DNA from: Rhodobacteraceae bacterium UBA1943
GTDB taxonomy: Bacteria > Pseudomonadota > Alphaproteobacteria > Rhodobacterales > Rhodobacteraceae
Direction: 5' to 3'
Length of the DNA: 64,000 nucleotides
NCBI GenBank assembly: GCA_002336845.1
Contig: DDEX01000108.1
Coordinates: 11,821 to 75,820 of the forward strand
Of the stretch, positions 35,409-43,718 are shown in pieces. Each line of letters begins with the position of its first letter. Position 1 is the first letter of the stretch. Both the position numbers and the translations under genes were made by a program. The notes beneath the pieces are model-generated. The model saw nothing but the letters and a program-made list of their open reading frames with translations, was not told where the DNA came from and did not search any database.

Positions 35409-36493
35409 AATCCGAACCTCTGCATCAGGGGAACGCCAATTCCTGTAAGCACCGCCTCGACCAGTCGCAGCGCCAGCCTTTGGCGCGGGGTCATGCGGGC
35501 CATATGAACGGCGGTATATTCGATGACCGGCACCGCTCCGCGCCGCCGCTTGAAATCGGCCGCCCCGGCGGAGATGTTGAAAAACAGACCTTCGGCAACC
35601 GCACGGTCGCGCGCCATGGCCATCACCATGCGATAAAGGCCGGCCTGTATGGGCAGGGCGGTATCATAGCCGACAATCGGCTGGGTCAGGGTGCGGCCGT
35701 TCTGGAAATAGCCGGTCACGGCGACCAGTCTGCCCGCCGCATCACGCAGCCCCTCCATCTGCAACAGGCCCAGACGGTGCATTTCACCGATCCACAAGGC
35801 GGTATATTCGGGGTTCAGCGGGGTGTATTTGTGCAGGTAAAGGGCCGTATAAAGCTCGGCGCAGCGCGGGTAATCGGTGGCGGTGAAGTCTTTGTCCGCC
35901 ACGCGGAGATAAGGGGTTGCGGCCAATTTGCGCCGGTCTTCCTTCATGCTTTTTGTCTGCGCCCCGCCCGGTCTGCCAGGATCAAGAACATAGATCTGGC
36001 GGGCGGGCAGCAGGCGGAACCCTTCGGCGCGCAGGGCGGCAAGGGTCACGCCGTCGGCAAGGCCGTTCAGCGACCGGATCACGATGGCGCGGTCGGGGTA
36101 GCGGGCATGAACGGCGTCGCGCAAGGCGGCGGCAGTCGGGCGGTCCAGTTCCGGCGCGGGGTTGGTTGAAAACAGCCAGTTGTTTACTTGCGCCTGACGG
36201 TCCAGGCCCATCGCTTGCACCAAGGGGCGGCAAAGGTGGATCAGCCCGCGCATCACACCTTGCAGTATGGGCGAAAACCCCAGCGTCCGGGTCTCTTCCA
36301 GGGCATAATCCACATAGGCTGTGGTCGGGCTGCAAAGATAGCAGGTCGGCGCACCGTCGTTCAGCGTCAGGGGCAGGGTCAGGCCTGCGACCTTCAGCAT
36401 CTCGACCCGAGTGGACAGATTGGCGATCAGTTCTGGGACGCAATGACGCTGGAACAGGCCGACAAAAGCCGCCACGCGATCCGGGTCGTTCAT
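35405..36493 (-). CDS. Putative GNAT-fold acyltransferase
   Basis: This 362-residue soluble protein has no clear textbook motif. The order of segments (SMKEDRRKLAATPYLRV, CAELYTALYLHKYTPLNPEY and LVAVTGYFQNGRTLTQPIVG) looks like the GNAT-type fold of FemAB/BioF2-like acyltransferases. I rate that assignment as tentative. It overlaps both neighbours by 4 bases, so it is an obligate part of the cluster operon. It could transfer an acyl group or load an amino acid. Confidence 0.55.
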   Translation of the reverse strand: MNDPDRVAAFVGLFQRHCVPELIANLSTRVEMLKVAGLTLPLTLNDGAPTCYLCSPTTAYVDYALEETRTLGFSPILQGVMRGLIHLCRPLVQAMGLDRQAQVNNWLFSTNPAPELDRPTAAALRDAVHARYPDRAIVIRSLNGLADGVTLAALRAEGFRLLPARQIYVLDPGRPGGAQTKSMKEDRRKLAATPYLRVADKDFTATDYPRCAELYTALYLHKYTPLNPEYTALWIGEMHRLGLLQMEGLRDAAGRLVAVTGYFQNGRTLTQPIVGYDTALPIQAGLYRMVMAMARDRAVAEGLFFNISAGAADFKRRRGAVPVIEYTAVHMARMTPRQRLALRLVEAVLTGIGVPLMQRFGL

Positions 36494-37743
36494 GGCGGGC
36501 CATCCTGCCAGCGCCGCTCGACCCGGCGCAACTTGCGCGCAGGGTCAGAGGCAAGGGGTTGGCGGATAAGAGTTAAGCCGATCTGGCTACCCTGCCGGGA
36601 CAGCAGGTTGCGCAAGGATGACAGGGCGGCAAGGGCTGCATCATCCGGCAGATCGGGTGGCAAGACCAGCGTAACGGCATTGCTTTCGGTCTGCCACAGC
36701 CGGAAATCGGTGATCCGCCGGTCGGCGTCGATCACCGCGTTGCGCAGCACATCGGGGGTGATCAGCCCACCCGGCAGATGAAAGCAGTCATCGCTTCGGC
36801 CCACCACCTCATCGACAGCCCGCAAGGCCGAGCCGCAGGCACAAGGCGCGGTTGACAGGCGCAGCAAGTCGTTCATCCGGTAGCGCGCCATGATCTGGGT
36901 CTGGCGGCAAAAGGCGGTGATGACCGGGCTGACCAAACCGTCGCCCACTGCCGTAAATTCGAAATGAACCGAGTCTTCGGCCAGATGCAGGCGTCCATAC
37001 CGGCAGGTCGCAGCCAAGAGCCCCTCGGTTGCCATATATATCTGATGTAGCGGTTGCTGAAAATGTGCCTCGATCAGGGGGCGGTCGATTTGGTCCAGCG
37101 TTTCGGCGGCAGCAAACAGGCGCCGTGGCGCCAGGCGCAGGCCCAACCCTGCCATCTCTCGCAGGGCGCGCGGCGGGGCGACGATGACATCCGGGGCAAA
37201 CTTTTCCAGCGCAAGGCGTTGGGTTTCAATGCCTTGGGTCAGGTCGAAAAAGCGCAGGTCGATCCAGCGGAATCGCCGGGCTGCGTGATACAGCCGGGTG
37301 TCGCGCGGCAGCACGATCGCCACCCGGCGCGGGCGCCACAGCAGGTCGGCCATGGTCTTGGCCAGCATCGCCCCCAGCCAGCGGAAGCGCTCGACCTCCG
37401 AGATCACGAACAGGCCCCGGTTGCCGCTGGTGCCGGTGCTGGCGCCTACCGTGAATCCGCGCACCTCCCCGCCATTCGGGATGGCGGCCCAGGCTTCTTC
37501 TGCCGTCACGCCGGCGGTGTTGAAGGCGGCGAAGTCAGCCATCAGCCCCGCCTTGTCGGTGACCGGCAGGTCCGTCAGGTGGCGGGCCGGTTTGCCATAG
37601 GCCGGGGCACGCGGCAGCTCATGCGCCAGCCAACGCGCCAGAGCGCGGCCTTGCCACGCCTCAAACCCGGCACGGTCCAGCCCCGGCCGCATCAGGCAGC
37701 GGGTCCGGACAAAGGACAACAGGGCCTCGGCGGCGGGGATCAT
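36490..37743 (-). CDS. CapK/F390-synthetase-type adenylate-forming enzyme
   Basis: This 417-residue protein resembles the CapK/PaaK branch of AMP-binding enzymes (coenzyme F390 synthetase-related). The nucleotide loop is GASTGTSGNRGLFV (about residue 100), and the Cys-containing segment CACGSALRAVDEVVGRSDD (about residue 275) precedes the C-terminal domain. Such enzymes activate a carboxylic acid as an adenylate. In this cluster the natural substrate would be a fatty or hydroxy acid made by the KAS III-like and reductase steps. It overlaps both neighbours by 4 bases. Confidence 0.75.
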   Translation of the reverse strand: MIPAAEALLSFVRTRCLMRPGLDRAGFEAWQGRALARWLAHELPRAPAYGKPARHLTDLPVTDKAGLMADFAAFNTAGVTAEEAWAAIPNGGEVRGFTVGASTGTSGNRGLFVISEVERFRWLGAMLAKTMADLLWRPRRVAIVLPRDTRLYHAARRFRWIDLRFFDLTQGIETQRLALEKFAPDVIVAPPRALREMAGLGLRLAPRRLFAAAETLDQIDRPLIEAHFQQPLHQIYMATEGLLAATCRYGRLHLAEDSVHFEFTAVGDGLVSPVITAFCRQTQIMARYRMNDLLRLSTAPCACGSALRAVDEVVGRSDDCFHLPGGLITPDVLRNAVIDADRRITDFRLWQTESNAVTLVLPPDLPDDAALAALSSLRNLLSRQGSQIGLTLIRQPLASDPARKLRRVERRWQDGPP

Positions 37744-38552
37744 GATACGTCATCCAGCGAATGTGGATGGGGGTCGTGGCACAGCATAACATCCCCGCCA
37801 GCATCGCGGAACCGGCGCAGAATAGCGGTCGAAGGGGTCAAGGAGCCGGGCATCTCGGCAATCAGGCGGGCGGGCCAGATCGGGCTGCGCGCGGGGTCGA
37901 GCGCGGCCCCCAGCCACTGGGTATCGACGCCATACAGGAATGGGCAGGCCGCTTTTGGAAAGGCCAGCCCGAAATGGCCATCGGCATGGCCCGGTAGGTC
38001 TATGGCAACCACCGTTCCGTCGCCGAACAGGTCGCGACCCGGCGGCAGGTTCGGCACCTGCACCGTTGGACAGCTTTCAGCCGGGTCAAGCCGGTCTGCA
38101 AAGCCGTGTGGCAGCAATTCCGGAAAGACGCCATGGCGCAGGTTCTGCCAGCCAGACCGTGCCATGATCCGCGCAAAAGCTGCACCATTGGCCAGAAACC
38201 GCGCCTGCGGGAAAAGGCCAAGGCCAGAAATGTGGTCGGCATGATAATGCGTGACGATGATGTGCCGGATGTCCCTTGGCTCAAGGCCGTGGCGGGCCAG
38301 AAAGGCCTCTGGCTGGCCTGCCGCGATCAGGTGCGGCGAGAGAAGGCGACTGTACAGACGCAGGCCGACCGATCGGCCCGGTCCTGCAAGGGAATGGTGG
38401 GTATAGCCGGTGTCGATCAGCACCGGCCCCTGCTGTGGGTGACGGATCAGCCCGTAGCGCACGCAAAGGGGCACCCTGCGCCACCGCCCATGGCGCAGGA
38501 TCGTGGCCTCGGGCGCGGGAACGGCGGCGCTGTTGGCGAAGATCGGCGTCAT
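37740..38552 (-). CDS. Metallo-beta-lactamase-fold hydrolase
   Basis: This 270-residue hydrolase has the metal-binding motif THYHADHISGLG (about residue 95), a later LPGHADGHFGL and C-terminal CHDPHPHS. These are the ligands of a dinuclear metal site as in AttM/AiiA-like lactonases and thioesterases. I chose the ATG at 38552 because it overlaps the upstream TGA (ATGA). In this operon it may hydrolyse or cyclise an ester, thioester or lactone intermediate. Confidence 0.82.
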   Translation of the reverse strand: MTPIFANSAAVPAPEATILRHGRWRRVPLCVRYGLIRHPQQGPVLIDTGYTHHSLAGPGRSVGLRLYSRLLSPHLIAAGQPEAFLARHGLEPRDIRHIIVTHYHADHISGLGLFPQARFLANGAAFARIMARSGWQNLRHGVFPELLPHGFADRLDPAESCPTVQVPNLPPGRDLFGDGTVVAIDLPGHADGHFGLAFPKAACPFLYGVDTQWLGAALDPARSPIWPARLIAEMPGSLTPSTAILRRFRDAGGDVMLCHDPHPHSLDDVS

Positions 38553-39514
38553 GGCGTCACGCTGCGGGGCAAGCCCTCGGCAAGCGATATCCTGGGTGCC
38601 CAACCCAGCATCCGCTGCGCCTTGGAAAGGTTCAGGCCTTGGGCATAGGCGAACAGGCCCAGACCATAGCGGGTGACCGGCGGTTCCGGTTGTGACGGCA
38701 GCGCAAGCGCCGTCGCTTCGGCCAGACCGGCGACCCATAACAGGGGGCGCAGCGGCAAAGGGCGCCAGCGCGGCGTCAACCCGATGCGGGCGCAGGCCGC
38801 CTCGACGATGTGCCGGACGGGCAGCACCTCGCCCCCCGAAATGTTGAAAGTCTGCCCTTCGGCCTCTGGCCCGGCCCGCAGCGCGGCAAGAATGGCCGCA
38901 ACCACGTCATCGACGTGGGTCAGGTCAATCCGCGCCGCGCCTTGCCGGAGCAGTGGCAAAGGCCCCGACCGTGCGGCGCGCAACAGACGTGGCAGCAGGC
39001 TGCGGTCGCCGGCCCCGTAAATTCCACGCGGGCGCAGGATGACAGGCCCCAGATGCGGCGCGGCCAGAACAAGCGCCTCGGCCTGCCGTTTGCTGTCGGC
39101 ATAGGCGTTGAAGGGCGGCGGCAACGGCTGATCCTCGCGCTGATCCAGATGATCGTGCAGCGCAAAATAGACCGATGGGCTGGAGATATGAACGAACCGC
39201 CCAACCCCCAGTCGCCCGGCCAGATCCAGAACCGCCTGCGTTCCGGCCACATTGGCAGCCATGAAATCGGCCCGCCGCCCAAAGGGTGACGACAGCGCCG
39301 CGCAATGCACGATGGCGGTGATGCCGGTCAGGGCCTTTGCATCCGGCGGCTGGTCAGTCATCTCCCATCGCAGCGTCGAGAACCCGTCCTGCCGCAGAGA
39401 CGCCAGATGCACCGGGTCGCGACCCTGACCGATTGCTGGCAGGCCCAGCCGGATCAGCCTTCGCAGAACCTCCCCGCCCAGAAAGCCCGTTGCCCCTGTG
39501 ACCAGAACGCGCAT
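38549..39514 (-). CDS. NAD-dependent epimerase/dehydratase-family reductase (OleD-like)
   Basis: This 321-residue extended SDR has the cofactor loop VTGATGFLGGEVLRRL at the N-terminus and the catalytic YADSK (Tyr-xxx-Lys) near residue 138. Its general pattern is that of 3-beta-hydroxysteroid dehydrogenase/OleD-type reductases. Next to a KAS III-like gene, it may reduce the 2-alkyl-3-keto product to a hydroxy acid, as OleD does. It begins immediately after the KAS III stop codon (TGAATG). Confidence 0.8.
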   Translation of the reverse strand: MRVLVTGATGFLGGEVLRRLIRLGLPAIGQGRDPVHLASLRQDGFSTLRWEMTDQPPDAKALTGITAIVHCAALSSPFGRRADFMAANVAGTQAVLDLAGRLGVGRFVHISSPSVYFALHDHLDQREDQPLPPPFNAYADSKRQAEALVLAAPHLGPVILRPRGIYGAGDRSLLPRLLRAARSGPLPLLRQGAARIDLTHVDDVVAAILAALRAGPEAEGQTFNISGGEVLPVRHIVEAACARIGLTPRWRPLPLRPLLWVAGLAEATALALPSQPEPPVTRYGLGLFAYAQGLNLSKAQRMLGWAPRISLAEGLPRSVTP

Positions 39515-40483
39515 TCAGGTTTCCACCGCCAGCCCGCCGAACGATACCCCTGCCGAGGTGCCAAGAAACAGCACCTTGCACCCTGGCCCTGCCCGCCCCG
39601 CCTTGCGTGCGATATCGAAGGCGATGGGGATCGAGGCGGCAATCTGGTTGCCATGGTCGCGCGTGATATCGACAACGCGGTCGCGGGCCAGCCCGCTTTG
39701 GCGGATCATATGGACCAGGGCGGCGGGACTGGCCTGATGCGGAACCACCAGATCAACCTGATCGCGGTGCCATCCCGCGCGGTCCAGCAGGTCTGACACA
39801 AAGCCCGCAAAATGGCGCGAGGCCAGCCGGAACAGCTCTTTCCCGTCCATCGCAAAGGTGGTGTTGCGGGCAAAAGCCTCGGCCTCAGCCCTGAAATCGA
39901 ACCTTGTGCCCCCGGCTGCCAGCGAACAGGCCTGATAGGCCGACGGATAACTGCGCATCAGGCTGGCGCGAACGCCCCCCGGCGCGCGTGCGGTCAGCAC
40001 AACCGCCCCCGCGCCATCGCCAAACAGCGCCGCCACCTCTGGCTGATCATCCCACGGCAAGGCACGAGAGGCGATTTCGGACGACACGACAAGCGCGGTG
40101 CGCGCCTGCCCTTGCGTGATCATCCGGCTGGCCACTTCGAATGCGGTCAGAAAGCTTAGGCAGGTGCTGTTCACGTCAAAGGCCGCAGCACTGCCATCGG
40201 GCAGGCCCAGCCGCCCCATGATCAGGGGGGCAGTTGCTGGAATGAGCTGATAGGGCACGGCATTGCCGCAAATGATCAGGTCGGGTTGCCCTGCGTCCGC
40301 CTCGTCCAGCGCGATGCGGCTGGCGGCGATGGCCATGTCGATCTGATCTTCGCCGTCGCAGACAAAGCGGCTTTCGATGCCGGTAGCCGCGGCCAGCGAT
40401 CCCGGGGCAAGCCCGCACACCGCATCCATCTGAACCGAGGTAACGCATTTGCTGGGCAAGAATCGTCCACTTCCAGCAATCAT
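39515..40483 (-). CDS. 3-oxoacyl-ACP synthase III-like (KAS III/OleA-like) condensing enzyme
   Basis: This 322-residue thiolase-fold enzyme keeps the Cys-His-Asn triad of KAS III proteins: Cys in DVNSTCLSFLTAF (about residue 105), His in VVPHQASPAALVHMI (about residue 250) and Asn in DHGNQIAASIP (about residue 280). It condenses an acyl thioester with a second acyl unit. Housekeeping FabH normally sits beside plsX, which is absent, and the next genes are tailoring enzymes, so this is a specialised copy. It is the first gene of the six-gene operon. Confidence 0.82.
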   Translation of the reverse strand: MIAGSGRFLPSKCVTSVQMDAVCGLAPGSLAAATGIESRFVCDGEDQIDMAIAASRIALDEADAGQPDLIICGNAVPYQLIPATAPLIMGRLGLPDGSAAAFDVNSTCLSFLTAFEVASRMITQGQARTALVVSSEIASRALPWDDQPEVAALFGDGAGAVVLTARAPGGVRASLMRSYPSAYQACSLAAGGTRFDFRAEAEAFARNTTFAMDGKELFRLASRHFAGFVSDLLDRAGWHRDQVDLVVPHQASPAALVHMIRQSGLARDRVVDITRDHGNQIAASIPIAFDIARKAGRAGPGCKVLFLGTSAGVSFGGLAVET

Positions 40484-40526
40484 GAAACCAATCCCGACCT
40501 TGCGATGACGCCATTAGACCCCAGTC

Positions 40527-40547
40527 GGCGGGCCACACAAGCCCGCC
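40527..40547 (-). promoter_or_regulatory. Hairpin in the leader of the KAS III operon
   Basis: GGCGGGC (40527-40533) pairs with GCCCGCC (40541-40547) around a 7-base loop. It lies 44 bases upstream of the KAS III start. It might be a leader structure or a terminator for the tct transcript. No T-run is present. Confidence 0.4.
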
Positions 40548-40580
40548 CGCCGCAGCGGTACATTTCGGGCCCTCTGATGC

Positions 40581-40615
40581 AATCGGAGCGGGCGAAAGTA
40601 TCGCCCGCCCCGATT
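40581..40615 (-). terminator. Strong hairpin downstream of tctA
   Basis: AATCGGAGCGGGCGA (40581-40595) pairs with TCGCCCGCCCCGATT (40601-40615) with one mismatch around a 5-base loop. It begins 42 bases after the tctA stop. A T-run is lacking on either strand, so termination may depend on Rho or the element may separate the two operons in another way. Confidence 0.55.
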
Positions 40616-40656
40616 GCCGTTCAGCCTTGCCGCCGCATGGCGTTGATCCATTCGGA

Positions 40657-42174
40657 TCAGTCTTCTTCCGCCGCCAGTTGCGACAGCATCTGCCCCTTGC
40701 CGCGCATCCGCAGAACCATCGGCACCACCAAGGCCAGCACCGAAAAGGCCAGCAATGTGGCCGACAGAGGCGATCCGACCAGCGTGAATACATCGCCCTG
40801 TGCAATCGACAGCGCGCGGCGCAGTTGTTGCTCGGCCATCGGCCCTAGAATCAGGCCCACGACCACCGGCGCGATGGGATAGCCATGCACCCGCATCAAA
40901 TAACCCATCAGGCCGAAGATCAGCAGCATGGTCAGTTCAACCGGCGAGGGGTTGGCGCCGATGGTCCCCAGCGTGGCGAAGACCATGATGCCCGCGTAAA
41001 GCCACGGCTTCGGGATGGTCAGCAGCCGAACCCAAAGCCCGATCAGCGGCAGGTTCAGGATCAGCAGCATCACGTTGGCGATCAGCAGGCTGGCGATCAG
41101 CCCCCAGACCAGTTGCGGGTTGGTTACGAACAACAGCGGCCCCGGTTGCAGGCCGAACTGCTGGAACCCTGCCAGCATGATGGCCGCTGTCGCCGATGTA
41201 GGCAGGCCCAGCGTCAGCAGCGGCACCAGCGTTCCGGCGGCGGATGCGTTGTTCGCGGCCTCTGGCCCCGCCACGCCCTCAATCGCGCCATTGCCGAACT
41301 CTTCGGGGTGCTTGGTCAGGCGCTTTTCTGCGGCGTAGGACAGGAAGGTGCCAATCTCGGCCCCGCCCGCCGGCAGCGCGCCGATGGGGAAGCCGATCAC
41401 CGTGCCGCGCAGCCACGCCTTCCATGACCGCGCCCAGTCATTCGCCGTCATCCAGACCGAGCCTTTGACCGCGATCACCTGATCGTCGCCGGTGGCGCGG
41501 TTGCCTGCCACAAAGAAGGCCTCGCCAAGCGCGAACATGGCCACGGCCAGCGTTGTCACCTCGATCCCGTCCAGCAGTTGCGGCACCCCGAACGACAGGC
41601 GCGCCTGCCCGGTCAACTGATCAATCCCCACCAGTGCCAGCGCAAGGCCGATGAACAGCGAGATCAGCCCTTTGCGCGCGCTGTCGCCAAAGGCGGACGA
41701 GACAGTGATGAAGGCCAGGCACATCAGCGCAAAATAGTCGCGCGGTCCAAAGGCAAGGGCGACCTTGACCACATAGGGCGCCAGAAACGCCAGCGCCAAC
41801 GTGGCAATCAGCCCCGCGATGAAAGACCCGATGGCGGCGGTGGCAAGGGCCGGGCCACCCCGACCGGCGCGGGCCATCTTGTTGCCTTCCAGCGCTGTGA
41901 TGATAGAGGCGCTTTCGCCCGGAGTATTCAGCAGGATCGAGGTGGTCGATCCGCCATACATCCCGCCGTAATAGATGCCCGCGAACATGATCAGCGATCC
42001 GGCAGGGTCATGGCCATAGGTGACGGGCAGTAGCAGCGCCACGGTCAGCGCCGGGCCGATGCCGGGCAGAACGCCCACGGCGGTGCCCAGCGTGACGCCG
42101 ATCAGCGCGTAAAGCAGCAGCATCGGGTCCATCGCAACCGAAAGCCCCTGCATCAGGAAGGAAAGCGCCTCCAT
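40657..42174 (-). CDS. tctA: Tripartite tricarboxylate transporter, large permease TctA
   Basis: This 505-residue membrane protein has about 12 helices and family segments such as IGVTLGTAVGVLPGIGPALT near the N-terminus and GGMYGGSTTSILLNTPGES near residue 75. TctA works with TctB and the binding protein TctC in sodium- or proton-driven uptake of citrate and other carboxylates. It starts one base after tctB ends. It is the last gene of the tctCBA operon. Confidence 0.93.
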   Translation of the reverse strand: MEALSFLMQGLSVAMDPMLLLYALIGVTLGTAVGVLPGIGPALTVALLLPVTYGHDPAGSLIMFAGIYYGGMYGGSTTSILLNTPGESASIITALEGNKMARAGRGGPALATAAIGSFIAGLIATLALAFLAPYVVKVALAFGPRDYFALMCLAFITVSSAFGDSARKGLISLFIGLALALVGIDQLTGQARLSFGVPQLLDGIEVTTLAVAMFALGEAFFVAGNRATGDDQVIAVKGSVWMTANDWARSWKAWLRGTVIGFPIGALPAGGAEIGTFLSYAAEKRLTKHPEEFGNGAIEGVAGPEAANNASAAGTLVPLLTLGLPTSATAAIMLAGFQQFGLQPGPLLFVTNPQLVWGLIASLLIANVMLLILNLPLIGLWVRLLTIPKPWLYAGIMVFATLGTIGANPSPVELTMLLIFGLMGYLMRVHGYPIAPVVVGLILGPMAEQQLRRALSIAQGDVFTLVGSPLSATLLAFSVLALVVPMVLRMRGKGQMLSQLAAEED

Positions 42175-42175
42175 C

Positions 42176-42664
42176 CTATTTCCCCAAAAACAGGTGTTCC
42201 AGCGGACCGGCGGGCAATGTCAGCTTCAACAGCCCCGCAAAGACCAGATAGACCACCAGTGCAAAGATGATGCCCACGGGAATGGTCAGCGCCAGGTTGC
42301 GCTTGCCAAAACCCCGGGCGGTGAAGGCGAACAACAGGCCGGTCGCAATGGCAAAGCCTGCGGTTTTCAGCAGCAGGATCTGCGCGGCAAGTCCGCCCGC
42401 AACCCACAGGACCGAAACCACATCCTGCCGGGGTGGACGAACCGGAGTTTCGCGGAATGCCGCGATGCCGGACCAGATAGCAAGGCCCAGAAGGGCATAG
42501 CCAATCCATCGTGCCACATCGCCAGGGCCGACGCCGCTGTAGCCGCCAATCTCATGCAGCCGTGCTGCGTCCCACAGGATCACGCCACCCAAGGCCGCCA
42601 GCAGCCCCGCCATGGCCAGCGCCGCCCCATCGGGGCGACGCTGCGAGGGGTTATACCCGCTCAT
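42176..42664 (-). CDS. tctB: Tripartite tricarboxylate transporter, small permease TctB
   Basis: This 162-residue membrane protein has four hydrophobic segments, matching TctB in length and position. Sequence conservation in TctB is low, so the call rests largely on location between tctC (4-base overlap) and tctA. It forms the membrane complex with TctA. Confidence 0.88.
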   Translation of the reverse strand: MSGYNPSQRRPDGAALAMAGLLAALGGVILWDAARLHEIGGYSGVGPGDVARWIGYALLGLAIWSGIAAFRETPVRPPRQDVVSVLWVAGGLAAQILLLKTAGFAIATGLLFAFTARGFGKRNLALTIPVGIIFALVVYLVFAGLLKLTLPAGPLEHLFLGK

Positions 42665-43605
42665 TTCACCAGACCGATGTCCTTGAGGACAGCCGAGGTC
42701 GAGGCGATGTCGGCATCAAGCTGCGCCTTGAAGGCGTCGCCAGCCAGATAGGTGTTGGCCCAACCCTTGGTTTCCAGCGCGGTTTTCCAGGCATCCGAAT
42801 TCACCATCTTTTCGATGTCTGCGGAAATCGCGGCCTTCTGCTCGTCGCTGATGCCCGGTGCTGCGGCGACCATGCGCCAGTTTTGCAGAACCACATCCAG
42901 CCCGGATTCCTTCAGCGTCGGGGCATCGACGCCGGGAATGCGCTCTTCGGAGGTGACGGCCAGAATGCGCAGCGCACCGGCGTCGGCCTGCGCCTTGAAT
43001 TCGCCCAGGCCCGAGACGCCTGCCGTGACCTGCGAGCCGAGGATTGCGGCCAACGCCTCGCCACCGCCGGAATAGGCAATGTAGTTGATCTTGGTGGGGT
43101 CCACGCCCGCCGCCTTGGCGATAAGGCCCACGGCGATATGGTCAGTGCCGCCAGCCGAGCCGCCAGCCCAGGAAACAGCGCCCGGATCGGCCTTGAGCTT
43201 TTCGACCAGACCGTTGATGTCCTGAATGTCGGACGATGTGGGCACCACGATGGCTTCATATTCGCCGGTCAGGCGGGCGATTGGCGTCACATCGGCCAGC
43301 GACACGGGCGAGGCATTGGTCAGGATCGCGCCGACCATCACGAAGCCGCCGACGATCAACTGGTCGCCCTTGCCCGCGTTCTGCGACACGAACTGCGCCA
43401 GACCCACGGTGCCACCGGCGCCCGGCACGTTCTGCACCTGAACCGAGGTCGAAATACCGTCGGCTTGCAGAACCTCTTGCATGGTGCGGGCGGTCTGGTC
43501 CCAGCCGCCGCCCGGCGAGGCAGGCGCCATGATCATATAGTCGTTGGCGTAGGCGGGCAGTGCGAAAGCAGCCGCCATCATCCCTGCGAAAAGGGTGTGT
43601 TTCAT
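42661..43605 (-). CDS. tctC: Tripartite tricarboxylate transporter substrate-binding protein TctC
   Basis: This 314-residue periplasmic protein begins with a signal peptide (MKHTLFAGMMAAAFALPAYA) and continues DYMIMAPASPGGGWDQTART, the usual beginning of Bug/TctC carboxylate-binding proteins. AGGAGA precedes the ATG at 43605. It is the first gene of tctCBA. The carboxylate bound (citrate, tartrate or another) cannot be told from the sequence. Confidence 0.92.
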   Translation of the reverse strand: MKHTLFAGMMAAAFALPAYANDYMIMAPASPGGGWDQTARTMQEVLQADGISTSVQVQNVPGAGGTVGLAQFVSQNAGKGDQLIVGGFVMVGAILTNASPVSLADVTPIARLTGEYEAIVVPTSSDIQDINGLVEKLKADPGAVSWAGGSAGGTDHIAVGLIAKAAGVDPTKINYIAYSGGGEALAAILGSQVTAGVSGLGEFKAQADAGALRILAVTSEERIPGVDAPTLKESGLDVVLQNWRMVAAAPGISDEQKAAISADIEKMVNSDAWKTALETKGWANTYLAGDAFKAQLDADIASTSAVLKDIGLVK

Positions 43606-43718
43606 TGCAAGTCTCCTCCCATAGCCGGCATGGCCGGATATGGGCAACCTGCATGGCGAACCTGTCACAAAGCTGACATGGCCGAAGAAAAATGCCCAAG
43701 GCTTGGGCAGTGTGAAAA

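Noticed and set aside
33277..40483. The cluster as an OleABCD olefin pathway
   Set aside because: There is no OleB-type alpha/beta hydrolase and the adenylate-forming enzyme is CapK/F390-like rather than OleC-like.
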